Positions 54,044-62,210 of a stretch of 64,000 nucleotides of DNA are shown here, piece after piece. Numbering within the stretch: position 1 is the first letter of the stretch; the number at the start of each line of letters is the position of its first letter. A program made the translations under genes and the position numbers. The notes below the pieces were generated by a model. That model saw nothing but the letters and a program-made list of their open reading frames with translations. It was not told where the DNA came from and did not search any database. This stretch comes from Rhodococcus wratislaviensis (GTDB lineage: Bacteria; Actinomycetota; Actinomycetes; Mycobacteriales; Mycobacteriaceae), in NCBI RefSeq assembly GCF_900455735.1, contig NZ_UAUI01000003.1, forward strand, positions 1-64,000, read 5' to 3'.

Positions 54044-55155
54044 TGGATTTCACCTTCAGCGAGGAGCAGGAGGCGGTGCGCGGACTGGCCGCGGACGTGT
54101 TCGCTGCCACGTCGCGACCCGAGCGGATCAAGGACGTCGAGTCGACCGCCGACCGGATCGACCGGGAACTGTGGCGTGAACTGGCCACGACCGGGCTGCT
54201 CGGCATCTCCCTGCCCGAGAACCTCGGTGGCGGCGGCATGGGACTCGCCGAACTGTGCGTCCTGTTCGAGGAGCAGGGCCGGACCGTGGCGCCGGTTCCG
54301 TTGTGGCCGCACGTGCTCGGTGCGCTCGCGATCACCGAGTTCGGGACGCCGGACCAGCGCGGCGCGCTGGTTCCCGCCGCGGCCGACGGCAGCCTGATCC
54401 TCACGGTCGGACTCGAGGAGTTCGGGCCGTACGTCGCCGGCGAACCGGCGACGACGGCACGCGAGGTGGACGGCCGGTGGCAGGTGCACGGCGCCAAGGC
54501 CGCGGTGCCGGTGGCGCATCTCGCCGAACACCTCCTCGTCTCCGCGACGACCGGCAGCGGTCCGGCGCTGTTCCTGGTGCACCCCGGCGCCGCGGGAGTG
54601 ACCGTGCAGCAGGCGGAGTCGACCACCCACGAGATCTGCGCGAACGTCACGTTCGACGCGGCCCCCGCGGAACCGGTCGGCCCGGCGGACGGTACCGCGG
54701 TGCGGTGGCTGCTCGAACGGGCGGAACTGGCACTCGCCGCGCTGCAACTGGGCGTGGGGGAAGGCGCGGTCGGCCAGGCCGTGACGTACCTCAACGGACG
54801 CACCCAGTTCGGCCGCCCGCTCGCGACGTTCCAGGCCGTCACCCATCAGCTCGCGGACTGCTACATCGACCTCGAGGCCATGAGGGTGACGCTGTGGCAG
54901 GCCGTCTGGCTCCTCGCGAGCGGGGAAGATCCGGGAACCGCTGTGCTGGTCGCGAAATGGTGGGCGACCGACGGCGGCCAGCGGGTCGTTCACCGCACGC
55001 AGCACGTACACGGCGGAATCGGCGTCGACACCGACTACCCGGTGCACCGGCACCTGCTGTGGGGCAAACAGCTCGCCGCCACACTCGGCGGCGCCGGCTC
55101 CGACCTGGCACGCCTGGGCGCGCAGCTGGCGGCCGGGGTCGAGGTGGTCGCATGA
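54043..55155 (+). CDS. Acyl-CoA dehydrogenase, FadE28/ChsE1-like subunit
   Basis: A 370-residue ACAD with a short middle domain: FTFSEEQEAVRGLAADVF, GISLPENLGGGGMGLAELCV, NGRTQFGRPLATFQAVTHQL and QHVHGGIGVDTDYPVHRHLL. It resembles FadE28 (ChsE1). In steroid degraders two unlike ACAD subunits form an alpha2-beta2 enzyme with shared active sites, so this gene and the one at 51942 are likely partners. It sits between the two hydratase subunit genes. The ATG shares a base with the preceding stop codon. Confidence 0.87.
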   Translation: MDFTFSEEQEAVRGLAADVFAATSRPERIKDVESTADRIDRELWRELATTGLLGISLPENLGGGGMGLAELCVLFEEQGRTVAPVPLWPHVLGALAITEFGTPDQRGALVPAAADGSLILTVGLEEFGPYVAGEPATTAREVDGRWQVHGAKAAVPVAHLAEHLLVSATTGSGPALFLVHPGAAGVTVQQAESTTHEICANVTFDAAPAEPVGPADGTAVRWLLERAELALAALQLGVGEGAVGQAVTYLNGRTQFGRPLATFQAVTHQLADCYIDLEAMRVTLWQAVWLLASGEDPGTAVLVAKWWATDGGQRVVHRTQHVHGGIGVDTDYPVHRHLLWGKQLAATLGGAGSDLARLGAQLAAGVEVVA

Positions 55156-55583
55156 CCACGACCGTCGGCGCCACGGGCTACGAGACCGTCACGATCGGCG
55201 ATCGGCTGCCCGAGTTGGTGATTCCGCTGACGCGCACCCTGATCGTCGCCACCGCCCTCGCCACCCGCGACTTCCAGGACGTGCACCACGACCCGGCACT
55301 CGCGGTGGAACGGGGATCGGCGGACGTGTTCATGAACATCCTCACCACCAACGGGCTGGTGGGGCGATTCGTCACCGACTGGGCAGGCCCGCACGCGTCG
55401 CTGCGGCGGATCGCGGTGCGGCTCGGTGCCCCCAACTACCCCGGTGACGAGATGACCCTGACCGGTGAGGTGGTCGCGAAGGACGACGGTCTCGTCACCG
55501 TGAAGATCCGCGGCGTGAACAGCCTCGGTGATCACGCCACCGGCACCGTCGACGTCGCCTGGCCTGCACGAGGAGACCTGTGA
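55152..55583 (+). CDS. MaoC-like hydratase subunit (ChsH1-like)
   Basis: A 143-residue single hot-dog protein. The hydratase-2 residues are Asp40 and His45 (ATRDFQDVHHDPAL), followed by FMNILTTNGLVGRFVTDWAG. ChsH1 supplies the catalytic residues of the ChsH1-ChsH2 steroid enoyl-CoA hydratase. Here the ChsH2-like partner at 53105 keeps the DUF35 domain. It is coupled on both sides by four-base overlaps (ATGA and GTGA). Confidence 0.9.
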   Translation: MTTTVGATGYETVTIGDRLPELVIPLTRTLIVATALATRDFQDVHHDPALAVERGSADVFMNILTTNGLVGRFVTDWAGPHASLRRIAVRLGAPNYPGDEMTLTGEVVAKDDGLVTVKIRGVNSLGDHATGTVDVAWPARGDL

Positions 55584-56758
55584 TCAGCCCCCTGTCGGGC
55601 GCCGCCGCCATCGTCGGCATCGGCGCCACCGAATTCTCCAAGCACTCGGGACGAAGTGAACTGCAACTGGCGTGCGAGGCGATCGTCGCGGCACTCGCCG
55701 ACGCGGGCATCGACCCGTCCGAGGTCGACGGCCTGTCCACGTACACCGCCGAGACGAACGGGGAGGTGCTCGTCGCCCGCAACACGGGCATCGGCGAGCT
55801 GAAGTTCTTCTCCCGCATCGGTTACGGCGGCGGCGCCGCGTGCGCCACGGTCCAGCAGGCGGCGATGGCCGTCGTCACGGGTATCGCGGACGTCGTCGTC
55901 TGTTACCGCGCGTTCAACGAACGGTCCGGTGTGCGTTACGGACTCGGGCAGCACGACCGCCCGATGGACAGCACCGCGGACCGGGCGGCATACGCCTGGC
56001 TGACCCCGCAGGGACTGTCGACGCCCGCCCAGTGGGTGGCGATGTTCGCCCGCCGGTACATGCATCGGTACGGCGCCACGAGTGAGGACTTCGGCCGGGT
56101 CGCGGTCGTCGCACGCAAGCACGCCGCCGACAACCCCGCCGCCTGGTTTCACGGGCGGCCCATTACCCTCGACGACCACCAGAAGTCGCGGTGGATCGCC
56201 GAACCGCTGCACCTACTGGACTGCTGCCAGGAAACCGACGGCGGCCAGGCCCTCGTCGTCGTCTCCGCCGAACGCGCCAGGGACCTCCGCGCCACCCCGG
56301 CGATCGTCAAGGCCGCCGCGCAGGGCTCCGGTAAGGACCAGCACATGATGGCCAGCTACTACCGGCCCGACATCACCGGAATACCCGAAATGGGCGTCGT
56401 GGGCAGGCAACTCTACGGGCAGAGCGGTCTCGCGCCCGACGACATCTCGGCGGCGATCCTCTACGACCACTTCACCCCGCTCGTCCTCCCGCAACTCGAG
56501 GAACTCGGGTTCTGCGACCCCGGCGAGGCGAAGGATTTCATCCGGGACGGCAACCTCGAGGTCGGCGGCCGCCTCCCGGCCAACACCCACGGCGGCCAGA
56601 TCGGCGAGGCCTATCTGCACGGCGTCAACGGCATCGCCGAGGCAGTTCGCCTGATCCGCGGAACGTCGACGACACAACCGGACGGCATCGGCAACGTGCT
56701 GGTGACCGCGGGCACCGCCGTGCCCACCAGCGGCCTGATCCTGGGCAGAGAGGACTGA
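55580..56758 (+). CDS. Ltp2-like steroid side-chain retroaldolase (thiolase fold)
   Basis: A 392-residue protein of the SCP-x/thiolase-like lipid-transfer group. It has IVGIGATEFSKHSGRSELQL, GYGGGAACATVQQAAMAVVT, then RRYMHRYGATSEDFGRVAVV and HGGQIGEAYLHGVNGIAEAV. Ltp2 enzymes cleave the 17-hydroxy-C3-side-chain CoA to a 17-ketosteroid and propanoyl-CoA, in complex with the DUF35 domain of ChsH2. The ChsH2-like gene is two genes upstream. This order recalls the igr operon of M. tuberculosis. The GTG at 55580 overlaps the previous stop. Confidence 0.9.
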   Translation: MISPLSGAAAIVGIGATEFSKHSGRSELQLACEAIVAALADAGIDPSEVDGLSTYTAETNGEVLVARNTGIGELKFFSRIGYGGGAACATVQQAAMAVVTGIADVVVCYRAFNERSGVRYGLGQHDRPMDSTADRAAYAWLTPQGLSTPAQWVAMFARRYMHRYGATSEDFGRVAVVARKHAADNPAAWFHGRPITLDDHQKSRWIAEPLHLLDCCQETDGGQALVVVSAERARDLRATPAIVKAAAQGSGKDQHMMASYYRPDITGIPEMGVVGRQLYGQSGLAPDDISAAILYDHFTPLVLPQLEELGFCDPGEAKDFIRDGNLEVGGRLPANTHGGQIGEAYLHGVNGIAEAVRLIRGTSTTQPDGIGNVLVTAGTAVPTSGLILGRED

Positions 56759-56760
56759 TC

Positions 56761-57573
56761 ATGACGACAACCGAAAGCACGACGGCAGGAGCGTGGCGAG
56801 GCGAGGACCTCGGCACCCGCACCGCGAGTTACGACGAGCGCGACGCCATCCTGTACGCCCTGTCGGTGGGTGCACGGGCCACCGAACTGGACCTCGTGTT
56901 CGAGGAGCGTCTGCGGGTGCTGCCCACGTTCGCTCTCACCCTCGCCCAGTGGGCGCCGGACGAACTGGGGTCGCGCGGCGCTTTCGACACGAAGACGGCG
57001 CTGCACGGATCGCAGGAACTGACGGTGCTCGCGCCGCTTCCGCGTCGCGGCGAGATCGCGTTGTCGGCGTCGGTCGGCGAGGTGTGGGACAAGGGCTCGG
57101 CCGCGGTGTTCGAGGTGCGCGTCGAGTCCGAGTTCTTCGTCGCCACCTGGTCGCTGTTCGCGCCGGGCGCCGGCGGCTTCGGCGGCGATCGAGGTCCCGC
57201 GAAACCGTCTCGGCTCGAGGGGAAACCGGTCGCGGAGGCCGTTCTGCCGACCGCGGAGAACCAGGCGGCGCTGTACCGGCTGACCGGCGACCGGCACCAC
57301 ATCCACATCGACCCGGCGGCGGCCGAGCGGATCGGACAGCCACGGCCGATCATGCACGGGCTGTGCACCCTCGCCGCGAGCGCGCTGGAACTCGCCCGAG
57401 CGCTGGACGTCCACCCGGCCGACCTCGCCCGGCTGGAGGGACGGTTCGCCGCACCGGTCTACCCGGGCGACGCACCGACGTTGCGAGCCTGGGGTGATGC
57501 GGAGGACGCGTCGTTCGAACTCGTCCAGGGCGACCGGCCGCTCATCGCCGGGGCCCGCGCCGCGTTCGGCTGA
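56761..57573 (+). CDS. MaoC-family hydratase, double hot-dog
   Basis: A 270-residue double hot-dog protein like the one at 43322. The N-terminal half has TASYDERDAILYALSVGARA and LRVLPTFALTLAQ. The catalytic pair in the C-terminal half is Asp177 and His182 (TGDRHHIHIDPAAAER). It would hydrate an enoyl-CoA of the side chain. It is the last gene of the igr-like cassette, two bases after the Ltp2-like stop. A large hairpin follows at once. Confidence 0.88.
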   Translation: MTTTESTTAGAWRGEDLGTRTASYDERDAILYALSVGARATELDLVFEERLRVLPTFALTLAQWAPDELGSRGAFDTKTALHGSQELTVLAPLPRRGEIALSASVGEVWDKGSAAVFEVRVESEFFVATWSLFAPGAGGFGGDRGPAKPSRLEGKPVAEAVLPTAENQAALYRLTGDRHHIHIDPAAAERIGQPRPIMHGLCTLAASALELARALDVHPADLARLEGRFAAPVYPGDAPTLRAWGDAEDASFELVQGDRPLIAGARAAFG

Positions 57574-57586
57574 CCGCACGGTCGCC

Positions 57587-57637
57587 CGCCGAATGTCACA
57601 CCGGTGCAGTTGAACCGCACCGGTGCGACATTCGGCG
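57587..57637. terminator. Long hairpin (family B), bidirectional terminator
   Basis: Left arm begins CGCCGAATGTCACACCGGTG (57587 onward). The right arm ends GCGACATTCGGCG and pairs with two mismatches or wobbles; the loop is minimal. It lies between convergent MaoC and SDR genes. Its first 14 bases are identical to those of the hairpin at 45710. Confidence 0.8.
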
Positions 57638-57643
57638 AGGACG

Positions 57644-58417
57644 TCAGGAGTGGGTCGCGAGGTACCGCGCGGGGTATTCGCCGCCGCCGTGGACGGCGAG
57701 ATCGGCGCCGTTCACGTACGACGCCTGCGCGCTCGCCAGGAAGAGGCACGCGTCCGCGATGTCGGACGGCACCGCCATCCGCCCCATCGGCAGGGTCCGG
57801 GTGACGGCGGCTCCGCCGTCGTCGCCGTAGACGGACGCCGCGCTCTCGGTGCGGATGAGACCCGTGGTGATGTGGTTGATCCGGACCTTCGGAGCCCACT
57901 CGAGCGCAAGCGCTTTCGTCAGAACCAGCAGGCCGGCCTTCGCGGCGCTGTACGCGGCGGTGCCGGGTTGCGGATCGTGAGCGGAGACGCTGCCGATGTT
58001 GACGATGGCACCACCGTCGGACTGCTGCTGCATCACCGTGTTGGCAGCCTGGGCGACGGTGAAGGGCGCCAGCAGATTCAGTGCGACGATCTTCTCGACG
58101 AAACGCGGGGAGACGGTGGCCGCGTCGGCGTCGGGCGAACCGCCCGCGTTGTTGACGAGGACGTCGAGACGGCCGTACCGGGCGACGGCGTCGTCGATCA
58201 GTGCGGCGGCGTCGGCATGGTCGCGGACGTCGGTCGCGCGGAACGCGGCGGTGCGATCACCGTGCGCGGGCAGGGACTCCGGCGCGGAGCGGCCGCACAC
58301 GAGCACGTTCGCCCCCGCGGCGAGAAACGATTCGGCGACGACGAAACCGATGCCCTTGGTTCCGCCGGTCACGACGACGGTGCGGCCACTGAAATCGAGA
58401 GGAGGGGAGATTGTCAC
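57644..58417 (-). CDS. SDR family oxidoreductase
   Basis: A 257-residue classical SDR with VVVTGGTKGIGFVVAESF, VCGRSAP, NNAGGSPDADAATV, active site GSVSAHDPQPGTAAYSAAK and C-terminal YVNGADLAVHGGGEYP. The Arg after CG suggests NADP(H). GTG 58415-58417 is used since it precedes the cofactor strand at the usual distance. It is divergent from the SDR at 58539, with a small palindrome between. A hydroxysteroid dehydrogenase role is inferred from context. Confidence 0.82.
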   Translation of the reverse strand: MTISPPLDFSGRTVVVTGGTKGIGFVVAESFLAAGANVLVCGRSAPESLPAHGDRTAAFRATDVRDHADAAALIDDAVARYGRLDVLVNNAGGSPDADAATVSPRFVEKIVALNLLAPFTVAQAANTVMQQQSDGGAIVNIGSVSAHDPQPGTAAYSAAKAGLLVLTKALALEWAPKVRINHITTGLIRTESAASVYGDDGGAAVTRTLPMGRMAVPSDIADACLFLASAQASYVNGADLAVHGGGEYPARYLATHS

Positions 58418-58496
58418 GGGAGACCTTCGGAGTGAGGGAGCGTCAGGATTTCTGGCGCTCGAATGAGATCGGGTGAATCGGCACGAAAGCCGCAAA

Positions 58497-58510
58497 CAAG
58501 CAAATGCTTG
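58497..58510. promoter_or_regulatory. Candidate operator between divergent SDR genes
   Basis: CAAGCAAATGCTTG has 6-bp perfect arms around AA. It lies 80 bp from one SDR start and 29 bp from the other. The CAAG/CTTG ends recall KstR2- and TetR-type operators, but the half-site spacing is longer than the KstR2 consensus. Confidence 0.4.
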
Positions 58511-58538
58511 GTTCGATAGTAGGGGAACGGGAGTGGAC

Positions 58539-59300
58539 ATGGGCAAACTCGACGGCAAGGTCGCGCTGATCACGGGTGCGGGACAGGGGATCGGACAGGG
58601 AATCGCCCTGGCCCTCGCCCGGGAGGGCGCGGCGATCGCCGTCGCCGGACGGACCGAAGCGAAACTGCACCGCACGTGCGAGCGGCTCACCGAACTCGGC
58701 GCCCGCAGCGAACCGGTGGTGTGCGACGTCAGCAGACGCGCAGACATCGCATCCGCCGTCGAGCGGACCGTGGACGTGTTCGGCGGCGTCGACATCCTGG
58801 TAAACAACGCCAACGACTGCAGACCGGGACCGATCCTGTCGGTGATCGACGAGGAGTACGAGCGGTCGTTCGCGACGGGACCGCTCGCGACGCTGCGCAT
58901 GATGCAGTCGTGCCATCCGCACATGAAGTCACGCGGCGGCGGCGTGATCGTCAACCTCGTCACGTCGGCGGCCGTGCGCTGGGATGCGAGCAACTACGGC
59001 GCCTACGGTTCGATCAAGGAGGGGATGCGTTCGCTGACCAGGTCGGCGGCGTGCGAGTGGGGCCGGGACGGCATCCGGGTGCTGTCCGTGGCCCCGCACG
59101 CCAAGAGTCCGGCGCTTTCGCGGTGGATGGAGCAGAATCCGGACGAGGCGGCGGAGTTCGTGGCGGGCATCCCGCTCGGACGGGTCGGCGACGCCGAAAC
59201 CGACATCGGGCGCGCCGTCGTGTTCCTCGTCAGCGAGGACGCCGGCTACCTCACCGGGGCCACCATCCCCCTGGACGGCGGGCAGTCCCGTTGGGGCTGA
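58539..59300 (+). CDS. SDR family oxidoreductase
   Basis: A 253-residue SDR with TGAGQGIGQGIALALARE, VAGRTEAKL, NNANDCRPGPIL in place of NNAG, and the active site TSAAVRWDASNYGAYGSIK. The tail is GYLTGATIPLDGGQSRWG. The altered NNAG and the long insert after it set it apart, but Ser-Tyr-Lys are kept. GGGAG precedes the ATG. It lies 106 bp before kshB, with a regulon motif copy in the gap. Confidence 0.82.
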   Translation: MGKLDGKVALITGAGQGIGQGIALALAREGAAIAVAGRTEAKLHRTCERLTELGARSEPVVCDVSRRADIASAVERTVDVFGGVDILVNNANDCRPGPILSVIDEEYERSFATGPLATLRMMQSCHPHMKSRGGGVIVNLVTSAAVRWDASNYGAYGSIKEGMRSLTRSAACEWGRDGIRVLSVAPHAKSPALSRWMEQNPDEAAEFVAGIPLGRVGDAETDIGRAVVFLVSEDAGYLTGATIPLDGGQSRWG

Positions 59301-59315
59301 CGCCGGTGAGACGGG

Positions 59316-59330
59316 TCCCGCACAGCGGGA
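59316..59330. promoter_or_regulatory. Regulon motif copy before kshB
   Basis: TCCCGCACAGCGGGA is a perfect inverted repeat (TCCCGC/GCGGGA around ACA) and matches 14 of 15 motif positions. It lies 77 bp before the kshB start. Confidence 0.5.
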
Positions 59331-59406
59331 AGAGCTGCGGTCGCCGCCGTCGATCTGCACTAGTTTCGGCAGGATCGAATTACCGTAGCGAGAGGGCACC
59401 GTCGCG

Positions 59407-60456
59407 ATGACGACCGTTGAAACACCACGCAGTTCGCGATCAGTAGTGGTCACCGTGGCCGCTGTCGTGGAGGAGACGTCCGACGCCCGGTCGCTGGTGT
59501 TCGACGTCCCCGACGAGCGTCGGCACGAATTCGCGTACAAGCCCGGACAGTTCCTGACGCTGCGGATCCCGAGCGACCGGACGGGATCGGTCGCGCGGTG
59601 CTACTCGCTGGCCAGTTCGCCGTTCACCGACGACCTGCCGAAGGTGACGATCAAGCGCACCGCAGGCGGGTACGGTTCGCACTGGTTGTGCGACAACGTC
59701 GGCGTCGGCGACCGCATCGAGGTCCTGCCTCCCGCGGGCGTGTTCACTCCGGCCAGCCTCGACGAAGACCTGATCCTGTTCGCCGCGGGCAGCGGAATCA
59801 CCCCGGTGATGTCGATCCTCAAGTCGGCGCTGAGCGAGGGCGACGGGAAAGTCGTCCTGGTGTACGCGAACCGGGACGAGAAGTCGGTCATCTTCGCCGA
59901 CGAGTTGCGGGGACTCTCGGCCCGCCACGAACACCGGCTGACAGTCGTGCACTGGCTCGAGAGCGTGCAGGGTCTGCCGACGCCGCGGCAGCTGGCGAAT
60001 CTGTCGGACCGGTTCCGGGACCACCGCGCGTACCTCTGCGGACCGCGTCCCTTCATGGACGCGATCCACGAGTCGCTCGCACTCGCCGGCGTCCCGCGCG
60101 ACCGGGTGCACGCCGAGGTGTTCACGTCACTGTCCGGGGATCCGTTCGCGGACGTCGTGGTCGAGGAACTGCCGGACACGGGTACGGCGTCGACGGTCGA
60201 GGTGCAACTCGACGGCGAAGCGCACAACCTGAGCTGGCCACGCCAGGCAACACTCGTCGACGTCATGCTCTCCAAGGGCCTCGACGTCCCCTACTCGTGC
60301 CGCGAGGGCGAATGCGGTTCCTGCGCATGCACGGTGGTCGAGGGAGAGGTGGACATGGACAACGCGTCGATCCTCGATCCCGAGGACATCGCGAGCGGCT
60401 ACATCCTCGCGTGCCAGGCCCGCCCCGTCAGCGAGCATGTGCGGATCGAGTTCTGA
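59407..60456 (+). CDS. kshB: 3-Ketosteroid 9-alpha-hydroxylase reductase (KshB)
   Basis: A 349-residue three-domain reductase. The FAD domain has RCYSLASSP, and the NAD domain has AAGSGITPVMSIL and CGPRPFM. The C-terminal plant-type ferredoxin domain has Cys298, Cys303, Cys306 and Cys336 (CREGECGSC). It moves electrons from NADH to KshA. Length and domain order match KshB of M. tuberculosis (Rv3571). Its gene lies 23 kb from kshA, so shared regulation through the 15-bp motif would be needed to coordinate them. Confidence 0.95.
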   Translation: MTTVETPRSSRSVVVTVAAVVEETSDARSLVFDVPDERRHEFAYKPGQFLTLRIPSDRTGSVARCYSLASSPFTDDLPKVTIKRTAGGYGSHWLCDNVGVGDRIEVLPPAGVFTPASLDEDLILFAAGSGITPVMSILKSALSEGDGKVVLVYANRDEKSVIFADELRGLSARHEHRLTVVHWLESVQGLPTPRQLANLSDRFRDHRAYLCGPRPFMDAIHESLALAGVPRDRVHAEVFTSLSGDPFADVVVEELPDTGTASTVEVQLDGEAHNLSWPRQATLVDVMLSKGLDVPYSCREGECGSCACTVVEGEVDMDNASILDPEDIASGYILACQARPVSEHVRIEF

Positions 60457-60468
60457 CGGGCGTCCGCG

Positions 60469-61338
60469 CTATTTCTCCGTCTGCGCGGCCGCGGCGCGCG
60501 CATTGAGGTCGGCGAGGCGGATCGGGTACCGCGGTGGGCGATCGACGATCACCTGCCGGGTGACGGCGAGGTCGCGGTCGACGTGGAGCAGTTCGCCCGA
60601 CTGCAGCGGAGTCCAGCCGGGATCCTCGTCCATCTGCTCGCTGGCGACGACCACCGCCGGATTGTCGGCGAGATGTTCGGACCTGGCACGGATTCGGCCG
60701 GGAGTGCTCGCGTGCTGGAGGTGGCGACCACCGCTCGGACCGCCCGCCCGCCGCTCGAGGAAGAGCAGGTCGTGGGTGTCCGGGTATCGTAGCGCCCACA
60801 ATTCGCCGGGTGTGGTCAGCAGGATGTTGAGCGCGTAGATCGGCACGTTGTCCGCCAGCCATCGGGCGGCCGACGTGATACCTGCCGTGACGTCGCCGCC
60901 GTTCCTCCCGATGTGACCGGTCACCAGGGCGAAGACGCGTTCCGAGTCGGTGTCGCCGTGAACGAGGGCGAGATCGGACCCCAGTTCCGCCTCGAGCTTC
61001 GGCAGGTCCTCGACCACGCCGTTGTGGGCGAACACGCGACCGTCCTGGGCGAACGGATGGGTGTTCTGGGGAAGCAGTTCACCGGTGGTTGCGAAACGGA
61101 TGTGCGCCACGAACGTGGCCGAATACCGATGCTTCGCCTCCTGTGCGAACTCCGTGTCCTCGTACGCGGCGAGCGGTTGCTTCTCCACCACCGGAGTTCC
61201 GTCCTCCGCGAACGTGCCGAGTCCGGTGCCGTCCGGCTCGCGGTGACTCTGCTGGGCCAGACTGTCCGGGGCGTCCAGCAGCCAGAACGACGCGCGGACG
61301 CGGTGCGGGGCTGCGGACAACCCGAACAATCGGCACAT
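60469..61338 (-). CDS. Class II glutamine amidotransferase (Ntn hydrolase)
   Basis: A 289-residue protein. Cys2 is the N-terminal nucleophile after Met removal (MCRLFGLSAAP). Other amidohydrolase motifs are HIRFATTGE, NTHPF and AHNGVVEDLP. The group includes the ergothioneine enzyme EgtC and YafJ-like proteins. No egtA, egtB or egtD gene is next to it, so the EgtC identity is not supported. It is convergent with kshB and 24 bp downstream of the flavodoxin-like gene, possibly in one transcript. Confidence 0.85.
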   Translation of the reverse strand: MCRLFGLSAAPHRVRASFWLLDAPDSLAQQSHREPDGTGLGTFAEDGTPVVEKQPLAAYEDTEFAQEAKHRYSATFVAHIRFATTGELLPQNTHPFAQDGRVFAHNGVVEDLPKLEAELGSDLALVHGDTDSERVFALVTGHIGRNGGDVTAGITSAARWLADNVPIYALNILLTTPGELWALRYPDTHDLLFLERRAGGPSGGRHLQHASTPGRIRARSEHLADNPAVVVASEQMDEDPGWTPLQSGELLHVDRDLAVTRQVIVDRPPRYPIRLADLNARAAAAQTEK

Positions 61339-61362
61339 GACTTCCCTCTCGGATGCGGCGGA

Positions 61363-62094
61363 TCAGCGGTAGTCCGGGTTGGCGAAGTCGGGGCGGCAAC
61401 CGGCGTCCCATTCCGAACGTTGATTTCCGTACGCGGGGAACCCGCCGGCGTTCTTCAGCATCGCGGCGACGTGCATCAGGTTGTACGTCATGAACGTGGT
61501 GTTGCGGTTGGTGAAATCGTTCTCCGGGCCGCCCGACCCTTCGTCGAGATACGACGGGCCCGGGCCGGCCTCGCCGATCCATCCGGCGTCGGCCTGCGGT
61601 GGGATCACGTATCCGAGATGCTGGAGGCTGTAGAGGATGTTCATCGCGCAATGCTTGACACCGTCCTCGTTGCCGGTGATCAGACAACCCCCGGCCCGCC
61701 CGTAGTACGCGTACTGGCCGTTGTCGTTGAGAATCGACGAGCACCCGTACAGCCGCTCGATCACCTGCTTCGTGACGGAACCGTTGTCGCCGAGCCAGAT
61801 CGGACCGGCGAGGACCAGGATGTCGGCGTCCAGCACTCGCCGAAACAGTGAGGGCCATTCGTCGCTCGGCCACCCGTGTTCGGTCATGTCCGGATAGACG
61901 CCGGTCGCGATGTCGTGGTCCACCGCCCGGATCTGGTCGACCGAGACGCCTTCCCGTTCCATCAGGCCGACACTGCGGTCGATCAGCCCCTGGGTGTTGC
62001 TCACTTCGGGAGACCGCTTCAGGGTGCAGTTGACGAACAGGGCACGCAGACCGCTGAAACGGGGGGTACCGTCCTGCGGCGACGGATCGGTCAT
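61363..62094 (-). CDS. NADPH-dependent FMN reductase / flavodoxin-like protein
   Basis: A 243-residue flavodoxin-fold protein. FMN phosphate-binding residues are in NCTLKRSPEVSNTQGLIDR. The isoalloxazine region is LAGPIWLGDNGSVTKQVIER, and CLITGNEDGVKHCAMNIL follows. It is longer than typical FMN reductases (about 180), with a C-terminal extension. It may act as a quinone or azo reductase. GGAGG precedes the ATG at 62092-62094. A stable hairpin separates it from katA upstream. Confidence 0.82.
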   Translation of the reverse strand: MTDPSPQDGTPRFSGLRALFVNCTLKRSPEVSNTQGLIDRSVGLMEREGVSVDQIRAVDHDIATGVYPDMTEHGWPSDEWPSLFRRVLDADILVLAGPIWLGDNGSVTKQVIERLYGCSSILNDNGQYAYYGRAGGCLITGNEDGVKHCAMNILYSLQHLGYVIPPQADAGWIGEAGPGPSYLDEGSGGPENDFTNRNTTFMTYNLMHVAAMLKNAGGFPAYGNQRSEWDAGCRPDFANPDYR

Positions 62095-62161
62095 CAGTCC
62101 TCCCACGAAAGAGTCCGGAAGTCCACGATATGCCGCGGCGGTCCCTGTTCGTGGCAGAAGA

Positions 62162-62198
62162 GTCCGCCCGGTCCGGGACGATTCCGGACCGGGCGGAC
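62162..62198 (-). terminator. Terminator hairpin after katA
   Basis: Perfect 15-bp GC-rich arms GTCCGCCCGGTCCGG (62162-62176) and CCGGACCGGGCGGAC (62184-62198) with a seven-base loop, beginning 12 bases after the catalase stop. Confidence 0.85.
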
Positions 62199-62210
62199 CC
62201 GGATGTTCTC

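Noticed and set aside
60469-61338. EgtC identity for the class II amidotransferase
   Set aside because: The fold fits, but no other ergothioneine gene is adjacent, so only the family-level call is kept.
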